Positions 9,380 to 18,576 of a DNA stretch of 64,000 nucleotides are shown one piece after another. The position numbers and the translations under genes are program-made. The stretch spans positions 186,001-250,000 of the forward strand of contig NZ_FUHW01000038.1 in the NCBI RefSeq assembly GCF_900163545.1, given 5' to 3'. Position 1 is the stretch's first letter, and every line of letters begins with the position of its first letter. This DNA is from Arthrobacter rhombi (GTDB lineage: Bacteria > Actinomycetota > Actinomycetes > Actinomycetales > Micrococcaceae). The notes under the pieces are model-generated. The model searched no databases. It was not told the origin of the DNA and worked only from the letters and a program-made list of their open reading frames with translations.

Positions 9380-10396
9380 TCAGGCGGCGGGAACCATGCA
9401 CGTGCAGTCCGATCGCGGCTGGACCGGGACCCGCCGCACACCACCGGTCGCCAAGTCGATCATCAGCACGGCATCGGCGGTGGAGGGCACGTTGATACCG
9501 TCGAGCAGCATCAAGATTTGTACGGTGGCCAGCCCGGCAGCTGCACAGGAGAGAGCCAGCTCGGCGGTCGAGCTGTCCGGCCGGGGTGTGCCCACGGCGC
9601 GGGGGCCTTCTCTCGGGGCACCTGGAGGCGGTTGAGCACAATCCAGGCAGGTCGTCAGGCCCGGGATGACCAGCGGGCCGACGCGCGCCCAGGCAGGCCC
9701 GAACACCACCGGTAGGTGAGGCATGCGGCTTCCCGCCAGGCGGGCGGCCCACGCTTCGGACAGGGCATCGCAAGCGGTGACGACGGTCAGTTGGGCTCCG
9801 ACCCCGGAGGCGTCGGTGCCGGGCGTCCACCCGGAGAGGCGCGTACGCGGCCATTGCTGACCCAGCCGGTGGGCCAGGGCCACCGTCCGGGATTTGCCCA
9901 GATCAGCCATCCGTAGCGGGCCGGTACCGACATCTCCGGCATGGACCGGATGCTGATCGTTCAGGTACAGGGCGCCGATTCCGCTGGCTGCGAGCAGGGA
10001 GGCGATCATCTGACCGCAACGCCCTAGCCCATGGATTCTCACGGAAGAACGGGAGCGGTTGCGGATCAGCGGGCCGGCAGACGAGGTGTAGGCCACCGAA
10101 TAGGCGTTGACGTCGGGGACCAGGCTCGCCCCCAGGGCGCCGGGCAGCCGAGAGGAGTCCTCCAAAACCGGTGCCAGCAACCCGAAGAGTTCTCGGCGTC
10201 GACGCGGACCAGGATCGGCGCTGGCTGAATCTGGCGGTGGGGCCGCGAGGGTGGTCCCTTCTTCGGTGGCGAGCCACTGGATGTACTTCTGGTCGGCAGC
10301 GGTCAACCCGTCCATCCACAGGCCGCTGCCGGGGGGTCCAATGCGTAGCGATGTCTCGGTTAAGCTGACGATCTGAAGTCCGGGAATGATGTGCAT
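9380..10396 (-). CDS. ThiF/E1-like protein, possible leader-peptide-binding type
   Basis: 338 aa from ATG 10396, set by GGAGG five bases upstream. The N-terminal ~70 residues (HIIPGLQIVSLTETSLRIG, then LDGLT-like MDGLTAADQKYIQWL) resemble the small winged-helix recognition domain found in proteins annotated as TOMM leader-peptide binding. Then comes a Rossmann core with IHGLGRCGQMIASLLAASG. Cysteine pairs TTCLDCAQ and the C-terminal SDCTCMV could hold zinc. ThiF-like enzymes adenylate or modify C-termini or peptides, but the nucleotide-binding and catalytic residues are not all evident, and no peptide precursor or cyclodehydratase is next to it. A similar gene sits near uvrD2 in other actinobacteria. 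Function unknown. Confidence 0.7.
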   Translation of the reverse strand: MHIIPGLQIVSLTETSLRIGPPGSGLWMDGLTAADQKYIQWLATEEGTTLAAPPPDSASADPGPRRRRELFGLLAPVLEDSSRLPGALGASLVPDVNAYSVAYTSSAGPLIRNRSRSSVRIHGLGRCGQMIASLLAASGIGALYLNDQHPVHAGDVGTGPLRMADLGKSRTVALAHRLGQQWPRTRLSGWTPGTDASGVGAQLTVVTACDALSEAWAARLAGSRMPHLPVVFGPAWARVGPLVIPGLTTCLDCAQPPPGAPREGPRAVGTPRPDSSTAELALSCAAAGLATVQILMLLDGINVPSTADAVLMIDLATGGVRRVPVQPRSDCTCMVPAA

Positions 10397-10535
10397 CTTT
10401 GCCTCCAGCGATTCCTCCGGAAGGGTTCCGGTGGGGATATCCTGACAGGTCCGATGAGCTGGAATCCGGGTTTCCACAGCTTCCGGTGGGCGAGTGCCCT
10501 TCGTGATGTACGACGACGAGGAATGAGGAACCACC

Positions 10536-11144
10536 ATGGTCCAGCGACCTTCCGAACGCGAACTCGTCACCGACGATGGGGTGAATGTGCGTGTGCTGCG
10601 CTCGGTGCGACGACGCCGGACGGTCTCTGGCGTCTGGAAGGACGGGGCCGCGGTGATTTCCGTACCGGCGACCATGAGCCTGCGTCAGGAAAACGAATGG
10701 GTCGACCGGATGGTCCCCGATATCTTGGCTCGTCGGGCCAAGGCTCTGGGACGGTATGGCGAAAACGCTGACTCGGAACTGATGCAACGAGCCCTCCGGC
10801 TGAATCGGAAGTACTTCGATTCACGGGCGGAACCGTTGTCGGTGAAATGGGTGAGAAACCAGAGGACCAGATGGGGATCCACCTCGACCGGGTCAGGGGC
10901 GATTCGGCTGAATCATCGGTTGCAGCAGATGCCCTCCTGGGTTCAGGACTACATTCTTGTCCACGAACTGGCCCATCTGATCGCCGAGGACGGCCATGGC
11001 CCTCAGTTCAAGGCCCTTGAAGACCGATTTGAGCGCAAGGCCGAGGCCAAGGCCTACCTTTCGGGCGTCAGTTTCGGCATGGGGCAGGGGTCGGAAGATA
11101 CCGGGTGGTGGGACGAGGACCCGGCCGATGGCTGGACCGACTAA
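10536..11144 (+). CDS. YgjP-like zinc metallopeptidase (DUF45)
   Basis: 202 aa. The YgjP/DUF45 pattern is clear: RRRRTVS near the N-terminus, VRNQRTRWGSTS in the middle, then HELAHLIAEDGHGPQFKAL with the zinc motif HELAH at residues 143-147 and a third ligand in the following His. The substrate is unknown; relatives are cytoplasmic M48-clan peptidases. GAGGAA lies about seven bases before the ATG. It is divergent from the ThiF-like gene with 139 bp between starts, so the two may share regulation. Its stop codon forms the start of a strong bidirectional terminator. Confidence 0.88.
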   Translation: MVQRPSERELVTDDGVNVRVLRSVRRRRTVSGVWKDGAAVISVPATMSLRQENEWVDRMVPDILARRAKALGRYGENADSELMQRALRLNRKYFDSRAEPLSVKWVRNQRTRWGSTSTGSGAIRLNHRLQQMPSWVQDYILVHELAHLIAEDGHGPQFKALEDRFERKAEAKAYLSGVSFGMGQGSEDTGWWDEDPADGWTD

Positions 11145-11181
11145 AACGGCCGGTGGCACCCGCAGGTGTCACCGGCCGTTT
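11144..11181. terminator. Bidirectional intrinsic terminator
   Basis: A 17-bp stem with a CGCA loop (AAACGGCCGGTG pairs with CACCGGCCGTTT, extended inward by GCACC/GGTGT with one G-T pair). Flanked by A-run on the left and T-run on the right, it lies between two convergent genes and can serve both. Confidence 0.85.
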
Positions 11182-11242
11182 AAGTCTGCCTCTGCCGCGG
11201 ACCGCGAGCCCGGGGGAGTGGTAGTGGAGGAAGGGAGGAAAC

Positions 11243-12742
11243 TCAGCGAGGCGCGTCGGGGCCCTCGTCGGGATCAGCGCCGTCATCGGAGGGATCTTGC
11301 TTTCCGTCGTCGGACTCTCCATCGGCGGGGGCATTCTCATCGGTGGACGTGACGTCCTCGTCTGGTTCGTCATATCCGCCATCGAGCAGACGGTTCAGCG
11401 CCTCGTCCATTTCACCTTCGGAGGCCTCGGCGAGGGCTCGACGTGAAGAGAAGCCCTCGGGGTCATCGAGGTCCTCGGCGGCCGGCATCAGATCCGGATG
11501 TTGCCAAACGGCGTCCCGGCCTTCCAGACCGCGTTCCTCCTTGAGGATCGACCACAGCTTGGCGGCATCGCGGAGCCGGCGGGGGCGCAACTCGAGACCA
11601 ACCAGGGAGGCAAAAGCCTGCTCGGCTGGTCCACCAGTCGCCCGGCGGCGCCTCACCGTTTCACGTAATGCGGCTGCCGAAGGAAGGTTGGCGGCCGCTT
11701 CGGCCACGACCTCATCGACCCAGCCCTCGATCAGTGCCAGCGCCGTTTCGAGCTTGGCCAGCGCCGTTTCCTGGGCACCGGTGCGTTGGGGCATGAAGAG
11801 CCCCTCGGTGACGGCACCTTGGATGGATTCGGGATTTGAGGGGTCGATGTCGCGGAGGGCTTCCTCGATCCGGGACATATCGATATGGATGCCGCGGGCA
11901 TAATCTTCGATGGCGCCCAGTACATGGGCCTGCAACCACGGGACCCGCTGGAAGAGGCGGGCATGGGCGGATTCGCGGAGCGCGGCAAAGAGCATGACCT
12001 CTTGTTCGGGGATGTCTAGCCCCTCGCCGAAGGCCGCAACGTTGGCGGGGACCAGAGCTGGTGCATCCGTGGTCAGCGGAATGCCGATATCGGTGGATCC
12101 GAGCACGTCCTTGGCGAGACCGCCGACGGCGGTCCCGAGCTGCATGCCGAACATGGCGCCGCCGAGATTCTGGAACATGCCTTGGGCGGAGCCGAGCATG
12201 GATTTCATTTCTTCAGGTACCTGGTCGCGCATGGCGGTGCTGATGGCCTGCGAAACGCTGATCGCTACCGGCTCGGTGAGCTTCTTCCACCGCGGCAGCG
12301 TCTTCTCGACCCATTGGGCCCGTGAGTAGGAGGAGAAGCCCGAGGCGGAGGACTCGAAGGTGGTGGCCTGGTCAAGCCATAAGTCGGCGAGCCGCCCTGC
12401 CTCGGTGATGGCCGCGGCGCGTGCAGTGGTCACGCTGGGGTCGTCCCCGGAGGCCGCCTGGCGGGCGGTGTCTTGAGCTAATTTCCAGTTCACGGGGCTT
12501 CCATCCCCGGAAGACATGGCGCCCATCATGGCCTGCATCTGGGCCATCATGGCCTGCATGGCGGCCGGATCCGAGGGCATGCCCATGGCGCCGAACTGCT
12601 TTTGCAGGTCTGCGGGGTCCATACCTGGGGGGAGTTGACCACCGAAAAGGTTGGAGAGCATCTCCGAGAATGGGTCGTTGCTTCCGGAATCGTCCGGGTC
12701 GTCGGAGCCGTCGGGGCGGTTGTTCGGGGGGTTCTCAGCCAT
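11243..12742 (-). CDS. Zincin-like metalloprotease, DUF2342 family
   Basis: 499 aa, similar in architecture to mycobacterial Rv3195. After a Gly/Pro/Met-rich N-terminus (MAENPPNNRPDG, then GMPSDPAAMQAMM) comes the DUF2342/Zincin_2 domain with LRESAHARLFQRVPWL, the conserved metal-site region of the family, and DYARGIHIDMSRIEEA. The C-terminus is acidic. The family is annotated as zinc-dependent metalloprotease, but substrates are not established. The start follows TAGCGT plus six bases, a leaderless arrangement. It is divergent from the PDZ-Lon protease, as in mycobacteria. Confidence 0.87.
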   Translation of the reverse strand: MAENPPNNRPDGSDDPDDSGSNDPFSEMLSNLFGGQLPPGMDPADLQKQFGAMGMPSDPAAMQAMMAQMQAMMGAMSSGDGSPVNWKLAQDTARQAASGDDPSVTTARAAAITEAGRLADLWLDQATTFESSASGFSSYSRAQWVEKTLPRWKKLTEPVAISVSQAISTAMRDQVPEEMKSMLGSAQGMFQNLGGAMFGMQLGTAVGGLAKDVLGSTDIGIPLTTDAPALVPANVAAFGEGLDIPEQEVMLFAALRESAHARLFQRVPWLQAHVLGAIEDYARGIHIDMSRIEEALRDIDPSNPESIQGAVTEGLFMPQRTGAQETALAKLETALALIEGWVDEVVAEAAANLPSAAALRETVRRRRATGGPAEQAFASLVGLELRPRRLRDAAKLWSILKEERGLEGRDAVWQHPDLMPAAEDLDDPEGFSSRRALAEASEGEMDEALNRLLDGGYDEPDEDVTSTDENAPADGESDDGKQDPSDDGADPDEGPDAPR

Positions 12743-12748
12743 GCATCC

Positions 12749-12754
12749 ACGCTA
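12749..12754 (-). promoter_or_regulatory. -10 element for the DUF2342 protease (leaderless)
   Basis: TAGCGT on the minus strand, then GGATGC and ATG at 12742: six-base spacing as in the other leaderless starts of this window. Confidence 0.55.
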
Positions 12755-12849
12755 CCCCCGCACCGGGGAAGGCCACGAGGGATGAAACGGGAGGTTCGCT
12801 GTCGGCACAGCGGAAACAAGGACTCAGCTTGTACCCTAGGGGAGATCTA

Positions 12850-14019
12850 ATGCGCACCGGCCTGCGGGTCGGCGAAAAGCCGGAAGGAAAGACAACCACG
12901 GTGACCCAGCCGCAGGACCCCCAGGAGCGCCCCGCCCACGAGCCGGCCTCTGACAACGAATCGTCGTCCCTTCGCCCGCGCCGGACCCAGCGGAGGCTGA
13001 TCACGGCGACGTGTATCGCCGTCGTGCTCGCGTTTGTCGCGCTGGCTCTGCCCACGCCGTATGTGGTGGAGGCGCCAGGTCCTGCCATCAACACGTTGGG
13101 CAAGGACAGCGGAAAACAACTCATCGAAGTGACCGGCCATAAGACCTACCCAACCCGGGGCTCCCTGGACATGACGACCGTCTTCGTCTTGGGAGGGGCC
13201 CAGGGCAAGATCTCGTTCTTTAGGGTGCTTCAGGCGTGGGCGGACCCGCATGAGGACGTCTACCCGGAAGAGGCCATGTATCCGCGCACCGCCACGAGCG
13301 AGCAGATCAGTGATACGAACGCCGCCGAAATGGACGATTCTCAGCAAAGTTCAGTCGCTGCGGCTTTGGGAGACCTGGGTATCGACTACCAGCAGGAACT
13401 CACCGTCGCCGGGCTGGCGAACGACACGAATAAAGGTCTGCTGCAGACCGACGACGTTCTGCGGCAGATCGACGGGAAACCCATTAGCGATGTGGAGATG
13501 CTCCGGTCTGCACTGCAGGAGAGCACCGACGGGAAACCGCGGATGAAACTCGAACGCGCGGGTCAGGAAAAGCAGATCACCGCAAAAACCACGCTCTCCA
13601 AAGAAGGTAAGCATCAGCTCGGCGTCTATCTCGGAACCCGGTATACCTTTCCGTTCGACGTGAAGTTCACGCTGTCAGATGTCGGTGGTCCGAGTGCCGG
13701 CATGATGTTTGCTCTGGGAATCATCGACACGCTGACCCCCGGGGACCTCACCGGAGGTAAAAACATTGCAGGAACAGGAACCATCGACGCCGACGGGAAA
13801 GTTGGTCCCATCGGCGGTATCGCCCAGAAGCTCGTGGGCGCCCGGCGTGGAGGCGCCGACTATTTTCTGGCCCCGGCGGATAACTGTGACGATGTAGTCG
13901 GGCGCGTCCCCGAGGGACTGACCGTGATCAAGGTCGCGACCCTTGAACAGGCCCGCCAGGCTGTTGAACAGGTGGCCTCGGGGACGGACCCGAAAACGCT
14001 AGCTGGCTGTGGATCATGA
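12850..14019 (+). CDS. Membrane-anchored PDZ-Lon (S16) protease, YlbL-like
   Basis: 389 aa from ATG 12850, preceded by GGGGAG at good spacing; GTG 12901 is an alternative. A cytoplasmic tail is followed by one membrane segment (residues ~50-69), a PDZ-like domain (GLLQTDDVLRQIDGKPISDV) and a Lon catalytic domain with the dyad Ser282 in GGPSAGMMF and Lys327 in IGGIAQK. The protease domain is expected outside the membrane. Related to Rv3194c and Bacillus YlbL. A possible -10 TACCCT lies at 12832. It precedes the UPF0182 gene, a conserved order. Confidence 0.9.
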   Translation: MRTGLRVGEKPEGKTTTVTQPQDPQERPAHEPASDNESSSLRPRRTQRRLITATCIAVVLAFVALALPTPYVVEAPGPAINTLGKDSGKQLIEVTGHKTYPTRGSLDMTTVFVLGGAQGKISFFRVLQAWADPHEDVYPEEAMYPRTATSEQISDTNAAEMDDSQQSSVAAALGDLGIDYQQELTVAGLANDTNKGLLQTDDVLRQIDGKPISDVEMLRSALQESTDGKPRMKLERAGQEKQITAKTTLSKEGKHQLGVYLGTRYTFPFDVKFTLSDVGGPSAGMMFALGIIDTLTPGDLTGGKNIAGTGTIDADGKVGPIGGIAQKLVGARRGGADYFLAPADNCDDVVGRVPEGLTVIKVATLEQARQAVEQVASGTDPKTLAGCGS

Positions 14020-14152
14020 ATGATTCTGCTGTGAAACCCACGCAACACCGCACGGGGGTTAGCGACTTCACCTGACTCAAGGCAGAATGGCAGAGTGTGC
14101 TCCTGCCTACTGTGGGTGCGCGGTAGCTCGTACCAACGATGAGGTTCAATAA

Positions 14153-17100
14153 GTGAGTTTTGGTCCTGACAACCCGTTCGGCCGACGACCCCAGGGTTCC
14201 GGCGATGACGAAGGCGGTGGCCAACAGCGCCCCGCGCCCACCAATAAAAAGCCATCCCCGCTGGTGCCCACCATCGTGGCCATCGGGATTTTGGTGGCCG
14301 CATTCATTTTCTTCGCGAATATTTATGCGGATGTCCTCTGGTATAACCAGACAGGATATGGGCAGGTCTTCTGGACCGAACTGCTCACGAAGGTGGCCAT
14401 TTTCATCGTCGCCTTCCTGATCATGGCCGCAGCCATCAGGGCCAGCCTGCAGGTTGCTTTCAAGACGCGTCCGGTCTACGCCCCGGATATGCAGATGCAA
14501 GACAATATCTCGCGCTATCAGGCGCAGCTGGAACCGATCCGCCGGCTCCTGATGTGGGGGATCCCGCTGGTCATCGGTGCCTTTGCGGCGACGGCGCTCG
14601 CCTCGCAGTGGCAGACCGTGCTGCTGTATATCAACCAGGTCCCGTACGGGGAGGTGGACCCGCAGTTCAACCGGGACCTTTCGTTCTACATGAACTCGCT
14701 GCCCTTCTACGGGCTACTGGTCGGCTTCTTGATCAGTGTTGTGCTGATCGCCGGAATTGCCGGCTTGCTGACCCACTACCTCTACGGCGGCATTCGCATC
14801 CAGGAGCGCGGCGGGGTGACCATCTCCCGTCCGGCTCGGCTGCATGTGAGTATCGCCGCGGCCTTGTTCCTCTTGCTCCAAGGAGCCAACTTCTGGCTTG
14901 ACCGGTACGCCACCTTGGAGAATCAGGGTGGACGCGTCGCCGGTGCCCTCTACACCGATGTGCATGCCGTCATTCCGACCAAGACGATTCTCGTCGTCGC
15001 CGCTGTCCTGGTGGCCGTGCTGTTCGTGGTCGGGGCCATCATGGGGCGGTGGAAGCTGCCGCTGATTGGTACGGCGATGCTCGTGGTGACCGCATTGGTT
15101 GCCGGTGGTGTGTACCCGATGCTGGTTCAGCAATTCCAGGTCGTTCCCTCCGAGAAGACCCTTGAACAGCCTTACATCAAGAAGAACATCGAGATGACCC
15201 GCAAGGCCTACGGCCTGGACGCTGTCCAAGCGACGCCCTATAAGGCGACCATCGACACGGCCAAGAACGCGCTGTCAAAGGACAAGGCCACCACCACCAA
15301 CATTCGTTTGTTGGACCCGGACCTGGTGTCCGATTCCTTTGCTCAGCTCCAACAGTTCCGTACGTACTACAAATTTGCGCCCACCTTGAATGTCGACCGC
15401 TATCAAGTGGACGGAAAGACGGAAGACACCGTCATCGCTGTCCGCGAGCTTGATGTGGATCCCAGCGATAGCTGGGTCAACCAGCACGTGACGTATACCC
15501 ACGGCTACGGTGCCGTGGCGGCCTACGGTGCCAAGGTCGCCGCCGGTGGACGTCCCGACTTCATGCTCGAAGGCATCCCCACTTCAGGGGTGCTTGGCAA
15601 TGACTCCACGTATGAGCCACGGATCTACTTCGGCGAGTACTCCCCGGAGTACTCGGTGGTCGGGGGGCCCGAGGACTGGGATCCCCGCGAACTGGACCAC
15701 CCCTCGGATAAGTCAGGAGAGGGAGATGCCAAGACCACGTTTGAAGGTGATGGCGGTCCCATCGTCGGTAACTTCTTCAACCGTCTCGTCTACTCGTTGA
15801 AGTTCAGTTCAACCGACCTGTTGCTCTCGGATGCCATCAACGAAGAGTCACAGATCCTCTACGACCGTGCTCCGAAGGATCGCGTGCAGAAGGTCGCTCC
15901 GTACCTGACCACTGACTCCAACGCGTACCCGGCCATCGTGGATGGTCGCGTGAAATGGATCGTTGACGCCTACACCACCAATAGTTCGTTCCCTTACTCC
16001 ACCGAACAGCAGCTCGACACGGCCGTCCGGGATTCGCTGACCGGCGAAAACCGCACTGCCGCGCTGTCCGGGAAGGTGAACTACATCCGTAACTCGGTCA
16101 AGGCCACCGTTGATGCTTACGACGGCACGGTCGACCTGTATGCCTGGGATCCCGACGAGCCGCTGCTGAAGGCCTGGCAGAAGGTCTTCCCGTCTACGGT
16201 GAAGCCGATTTCGGAGATCTCCGGTGACCTGATGAGCCATGTGAGGTACCCGGAGGACCTGTTCAAGGTGCAGCGGACGCTCCTGGGCAATTACCACGTG
16301 ACCGACCCGGATGACTTCTACGAATCCAACGATGCCTGGTCGGTCCCCAACGACCCGACCAGTCCGGATACCCCGGTTCCGCAGCCGCCGTACTACCTGT
16401 CGCTGCGCATGCCGGATCAGAAGAAGGAGACCTTCTCCCTGACGGGCACGTTCATCCCCAAGACCAGCGAAGGCGGCCAACAGCGCAACGTACTGTACGG
16501 GTTCCTCGCGGCGGAGGCAGATGCCGGGAGCAAGGCAGGGAAGAAATCCGATGGCTACGGGACACTGCGGCTGCTGGAGTTGCCGCGTTCCACCGTTGTT
16601 CCCGGCCCGGGCCAGGCACAGCAGAACTTCGACTCCAACACCACGGTCTCGACCCAGCTGAACCTGCTGCGCTCCGGTGCCTCGAAGGTCATCAACGGCA
16701 ACCTGCTCTCGCTGCCTGTCGGTGGTGGCGTGCTGTACGTGCAGCCGGTCTACGTCCAGTCCACCGGTGAGACCTCATACCCGACGCTGCGTAAGGTGCT
16801 GGTTTCCTTCGGCGATAAGGTCGGCTACGCCGATACCTTGTCGGAGGCTCTTGACCAGCTCTTCGATGGCTCCTCAGGGGCCGAGACAAGTGAGGGTGAC
16901 GGCAGCAAGTCGCCGGACGATGAAGGCGGAAAGGGCGACGAATCGGCACCGGCCAGCGAGCAGCAGCAGCTGAAGGAAGCGTTGGCGGACGCCAGCGCGG
17001 CCATCAAGGCCGGTCAGAACGCCCTGGGCGACGGCGACTTCGCCAAGTACGGCAATGAGCAGAAGAAGCTCAACGATGCCCTGGACAAGGCCCTTGAACT

Positions 17101-17209
17101 CGAAGGCAAGATCTCGGGCGAGCCGGTCAAGTCCGAAAAGGATAAGTCCTCGGACAACCCGATTCCGGGCCAGGATGAGTCGGCACCGGCTGACGAGTCG
17201 AAAGGCTAG
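14153..17209 (+). CDS. UPF0182 family large membrane protein
   Basis: 1018 aa from GTG 14153 (GAGGT eight bases upstream). The N-terminal third has about seven membrane segments (first near residues 39-60), followed by a large region expected to be extracellular that carries family signatures such as RTYYKFAPTLNVDRY, YYLSLRMPD and NGNLLSLPVGGGVLYVQPVY. The C-terminal ~130 residues are charged and low-complexity, rich in Glu, Lys, Asp and Ser. It is homologous to Rv3193c. The role is unknown. Confidence 0.93.
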   Translation: MSFGPDNPFGRRPQGSGDDEGGGQQRPAPTNKKPSPLVPTIVAIGILVAAFIFFANIYADVLWYNQTGYGQVFWTELLTKVAIFIVAFLIMAAAIRASLQVAFKTRPVYAPDMQMQDNISRYQAQLEPIRRLLMWGIPLVIGAFAATALASQWQTVLLYINQVPYGEVDPQFNRDLSFYMNSLPFYGLLVGFLISVVLIAGIAGLLTHYLYGGIRIQERGGVTISRPARLHVSIAAALFLLLQGANFWLDRYATLENQGGRVAGALYTDVHAVIPTKTILVVAAVLVAVLFVVGAIMGRWKLPLIGTAMLVVTALVAGGVYPMLVQQFQVVPSEKTLEQPYIKKNIEMTRKAYGLDAVQATPYKATIDTAKNALSKDKATTTNIRLLDPDLVSDSFAQLQQFRTYYKFAPTLNVDRYQVDGKTEDTVIAVRELDVDPSDSWVNQHVTYTHGYGAVAAYGAKVAAGGRPDFMLEGIPTSGVLGNDSTYEPRIYFGEYSPEYSVVGGPEDWDPRELDHPSDKSGEGDAKTTFEGDGGPIVGNFFNRLVYSLKFSSTDLLLSDAINEESQILYDRAPKDRVQKVAPYLTTDSNAYPAIVDGRVKWIVDAYTTNSSFPYSTEQQLDTAVRDSLTGENRTAALSGKVNYIRNSVKATVDAYDGTVDLYAWDPDEPLLKAWQKVFPSTVKPISEISGDLMSHVRYPEDLFKVQRTLLGNYHVTDPDDFYESNDAWSVPNDPTSPDTPVPQPPYYLSLRMPDQKKETFSLTGTFIPKTSEGGQQRNVLYGFLAAEADAGSKAGKKSDGYGTLRLLELPRSTVVPGPGQAQQNFDSNTTVSTQLNLLRSGASKVINGNLLSLPVGGGVLYVQPVYVQSTGETSYPTLRKVLVSFGDKVGYADTLSEALDQLFDGSSGAETSEGDGSKSPDDEGGKGDESAPASEQQQLKEALADASAAIKAGQNALGDGDFAKYGNEQKKLNDALDKALELEGKISGEPVKSEKDKSSDNPIPGQDESAPADESKG

Positions 17210-17266
17210 TCGGTTTAGCCGGGCATTGGTGAACCGAAAGTTCGGCCACTGATAGCCCGACCTCAC

Positions 17267-17315
17267 CGAAGGCGGTGGTGGCGCGTAGTGATCTACGTGA
17301 CACCACCGCCTTTCG
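17267..17315 (+). terminator. Terminator hairpin downstream of the UPF0182 gene
   Basis: An outer stem AGGCGGTGGTG/CACCACCGCCT and an inner stem CGTAG-TGAT-CTACG, followed by TTTCGATTT. It ends the transcript before the tRNA gene. Confidence 0.7.
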
Positions 17316-17357
17316 ATTTGAGGTTTAGGGGCCGAAGATGGGATGCTTAAAGCACGC

Positions 17358-17431
17358 CGCGGGGTGGAGCAGTTCGGTAGCTCGCCGGGCTCATAACCCG
17401 GAGGTCGCAAGTTCAAATCTTGCCCCCGCAA
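17358..17431 (+). tRNA. Initiator tRNA-fMet (CAT), copy 1
   Basis: A complete cloverleaf without encoded CCA. The anticodon CAT is at 17392-17394. Initiator features are visible: a C1-A72 mismatch at the end of the acceptor stem (CGCGGGG with CCCCGCA) and the three G-C pairs in the anticodon stem (CCGGG/CCCGG). The T-arm reads GCAAG-TTCAAAT-CTTGC. It is identical base for base to the copy at 19772. The 368-bp gap 17210-17577 holds only this gene, the hairpins on either side and the promoter region of the next gene. Confidence 0.97.
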
Positions 17432-17437
17432 CGGACT

Positions 17438-17478
17438 AAAGGTCCCGGTCGATGGAAACATCGTCCGGGACCTTTTTT
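17438..17478 (+). terminator. Intrinsic terminator after tRNA-fMet copy 1
   Basis: Stem AAAGGTCCCGG/CCGGGACCTTT with inner stem CGATG/CATCG and a GAAA tetraloop, followed by six T. Confidence 0.93.
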
Positions 17479-17534
17479 GTGTGTCCTAAAACCCACAAAA
17501 ATGCTTTGACCTCCTACTAAATAGTTGCAAGACC

Positions 17535-17540
17535 TAGTAT
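17535..17540 (+). promoter_or_regulatory. Possible -10 of the cytochrome b-like gene
   Basis: TAGTAT. A TTGACC at 17506-17511 is 23 bp away, too far for a standard -35. TACTA at 17515-17519 and TAGTA at 17535-17539 form an inverted repeat that could be an operator. Confidence 0.35.
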
Positions 17541-17577
17541 CATCGAGTCCAGCAAACCGCGCCGAGAGGATTAATTG

Positions 17578-18513
17578 GTGAATCAGGAAGCCCGCACATC
17601 TTCAGCCGTGACCCGAAACCGATGGGGGCGCTTCGGTATCTATGCCGGGGGGGCCATCGTCTTCTTGGCGCTGATCGTCTTGGGGGCCAGGTGGTTGACC
17701 GGCACCGGACCGGTTTCTGACTTCATGACCGACTACCCGGGGCAGGTTCCGCTGCCGGCTGTGGCACCCGTGGGGCTGCCGGCCTGGCTGGGGTGGCAGC
17801 ATTTCCTCAACGCCTTCTTCATCGTCTTGTTGGTCTTGACCGGATGGAGGGTTCGGACCACTCAACGGCCCGCAGCCCATTGGGTGCGGAATAACAAGGG
17901 GCTGATCAAGACCAAGAAGGCTCCCAAGCGCATCAGTCTGGACCTCTGGATGCACCTGAGTCTGGACGTGTTGTGGATCCTCAATGGCATCGTCTTCATC
18001 GTGTTGCTCTTTTCGACCGGCCAGTGGAGGCGCATCGTCCCCACGAGCTGGGATATCATCCCCAATGCCCTCTCGGCCGGCCTGCAATACGTTTCACTGA
18101 ACTGGCCGTTGGACGACGGGTGGGTGAACTACAACAGCCTGCAACTGTTGACCTACTTCCTGACGGTCTTCGTCGCTGCTCCGTTGGCCATCATCACCGG
18201 TCTGCGGATGTCGTCCATCTGGCCGACGCAGGCGAAGAAACTCAGTCGCCTCTATCCGATCGAAGCGGCCCGGGCGCTGCACTTCCCGGTCATGCTCTAC
18301 TTCGTGCTGTTCGTCGTCGTGCACGTGACCCTGGTGTTGAGCACCGGGGCACTGCGCAACCTGAACCATATGTTCGCTGCACGTGACGACGGAGGCTGGC
18401 TCGGATTCATTTTCTTCGCCATTTCACTCGTCGTTATTATTGGCGCAGCGCTACTGGCGCGACCGATCTTCATCGGCCCGATTGCCTCACTGATGGGCAA
18501 GGTAAGCCGCTGA
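17578..18513 (+). CDS. Cytochrome b/b6-type integral membrane protein
   Basis: 311 aa from GTG 17578, with GAGAGGA seven bases upstream. At least five membrane segments are visible. Histidines lie in or near the segments WQHFLNAFFIVLLVLTG and LHFPVMLYFVLFVVVHVTLV, the pattern of di-haem cytochromes b of the formate dehydrogenase gamma/hydrogenase b-type family. This suggests membrane electron transfer, but the partner is unknown. The acyl-CoA dehydrogenase starts 63 bp downstream on the same strand. Both genes sit between two identical tRNA-fMet genes. Confidence 0.75.
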   Translation: MNQEARTSSAVTRNRWGRFGIYAGGAIVFLALIVLGARWLTGTGPVSDFMTDYPGQVPLPAVAPVGLPAWLGWQHFLNAFFIVLLVLTGWRVRTTQRPAAHWVRNNKGLIKTKKAPKRISLDLWMHLSLDVLWILNGIVFIVLLFSTGQWRRIVPTSWDIIPNALSAGLQYVSLNWPLDDGWVNYNSLQLLTYFLTVFVAAPLAIITGLRMSSIWPTQAKKLSRLYPIEAARALHFPVMLYFVLFVVVHVTLVLSTGALRNLNHMFAARDDGGWLGFIFFAISLVVIIGAALLARPIFIGPIASLMGKVSR

Positions 18514-18576
18514 CCACCCGGCCGGCGCCGGTAGCGCCGGACGACTCCATCTGGCCTACTGGCCGAAAGGATAATC

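Noticed and set aside
17506..17540. Complete promoter TTGACC with TAGTAT
   Set aside because: The 23-bp spacing is too long for a housekeeping sigma factor; only the -10 is kept.
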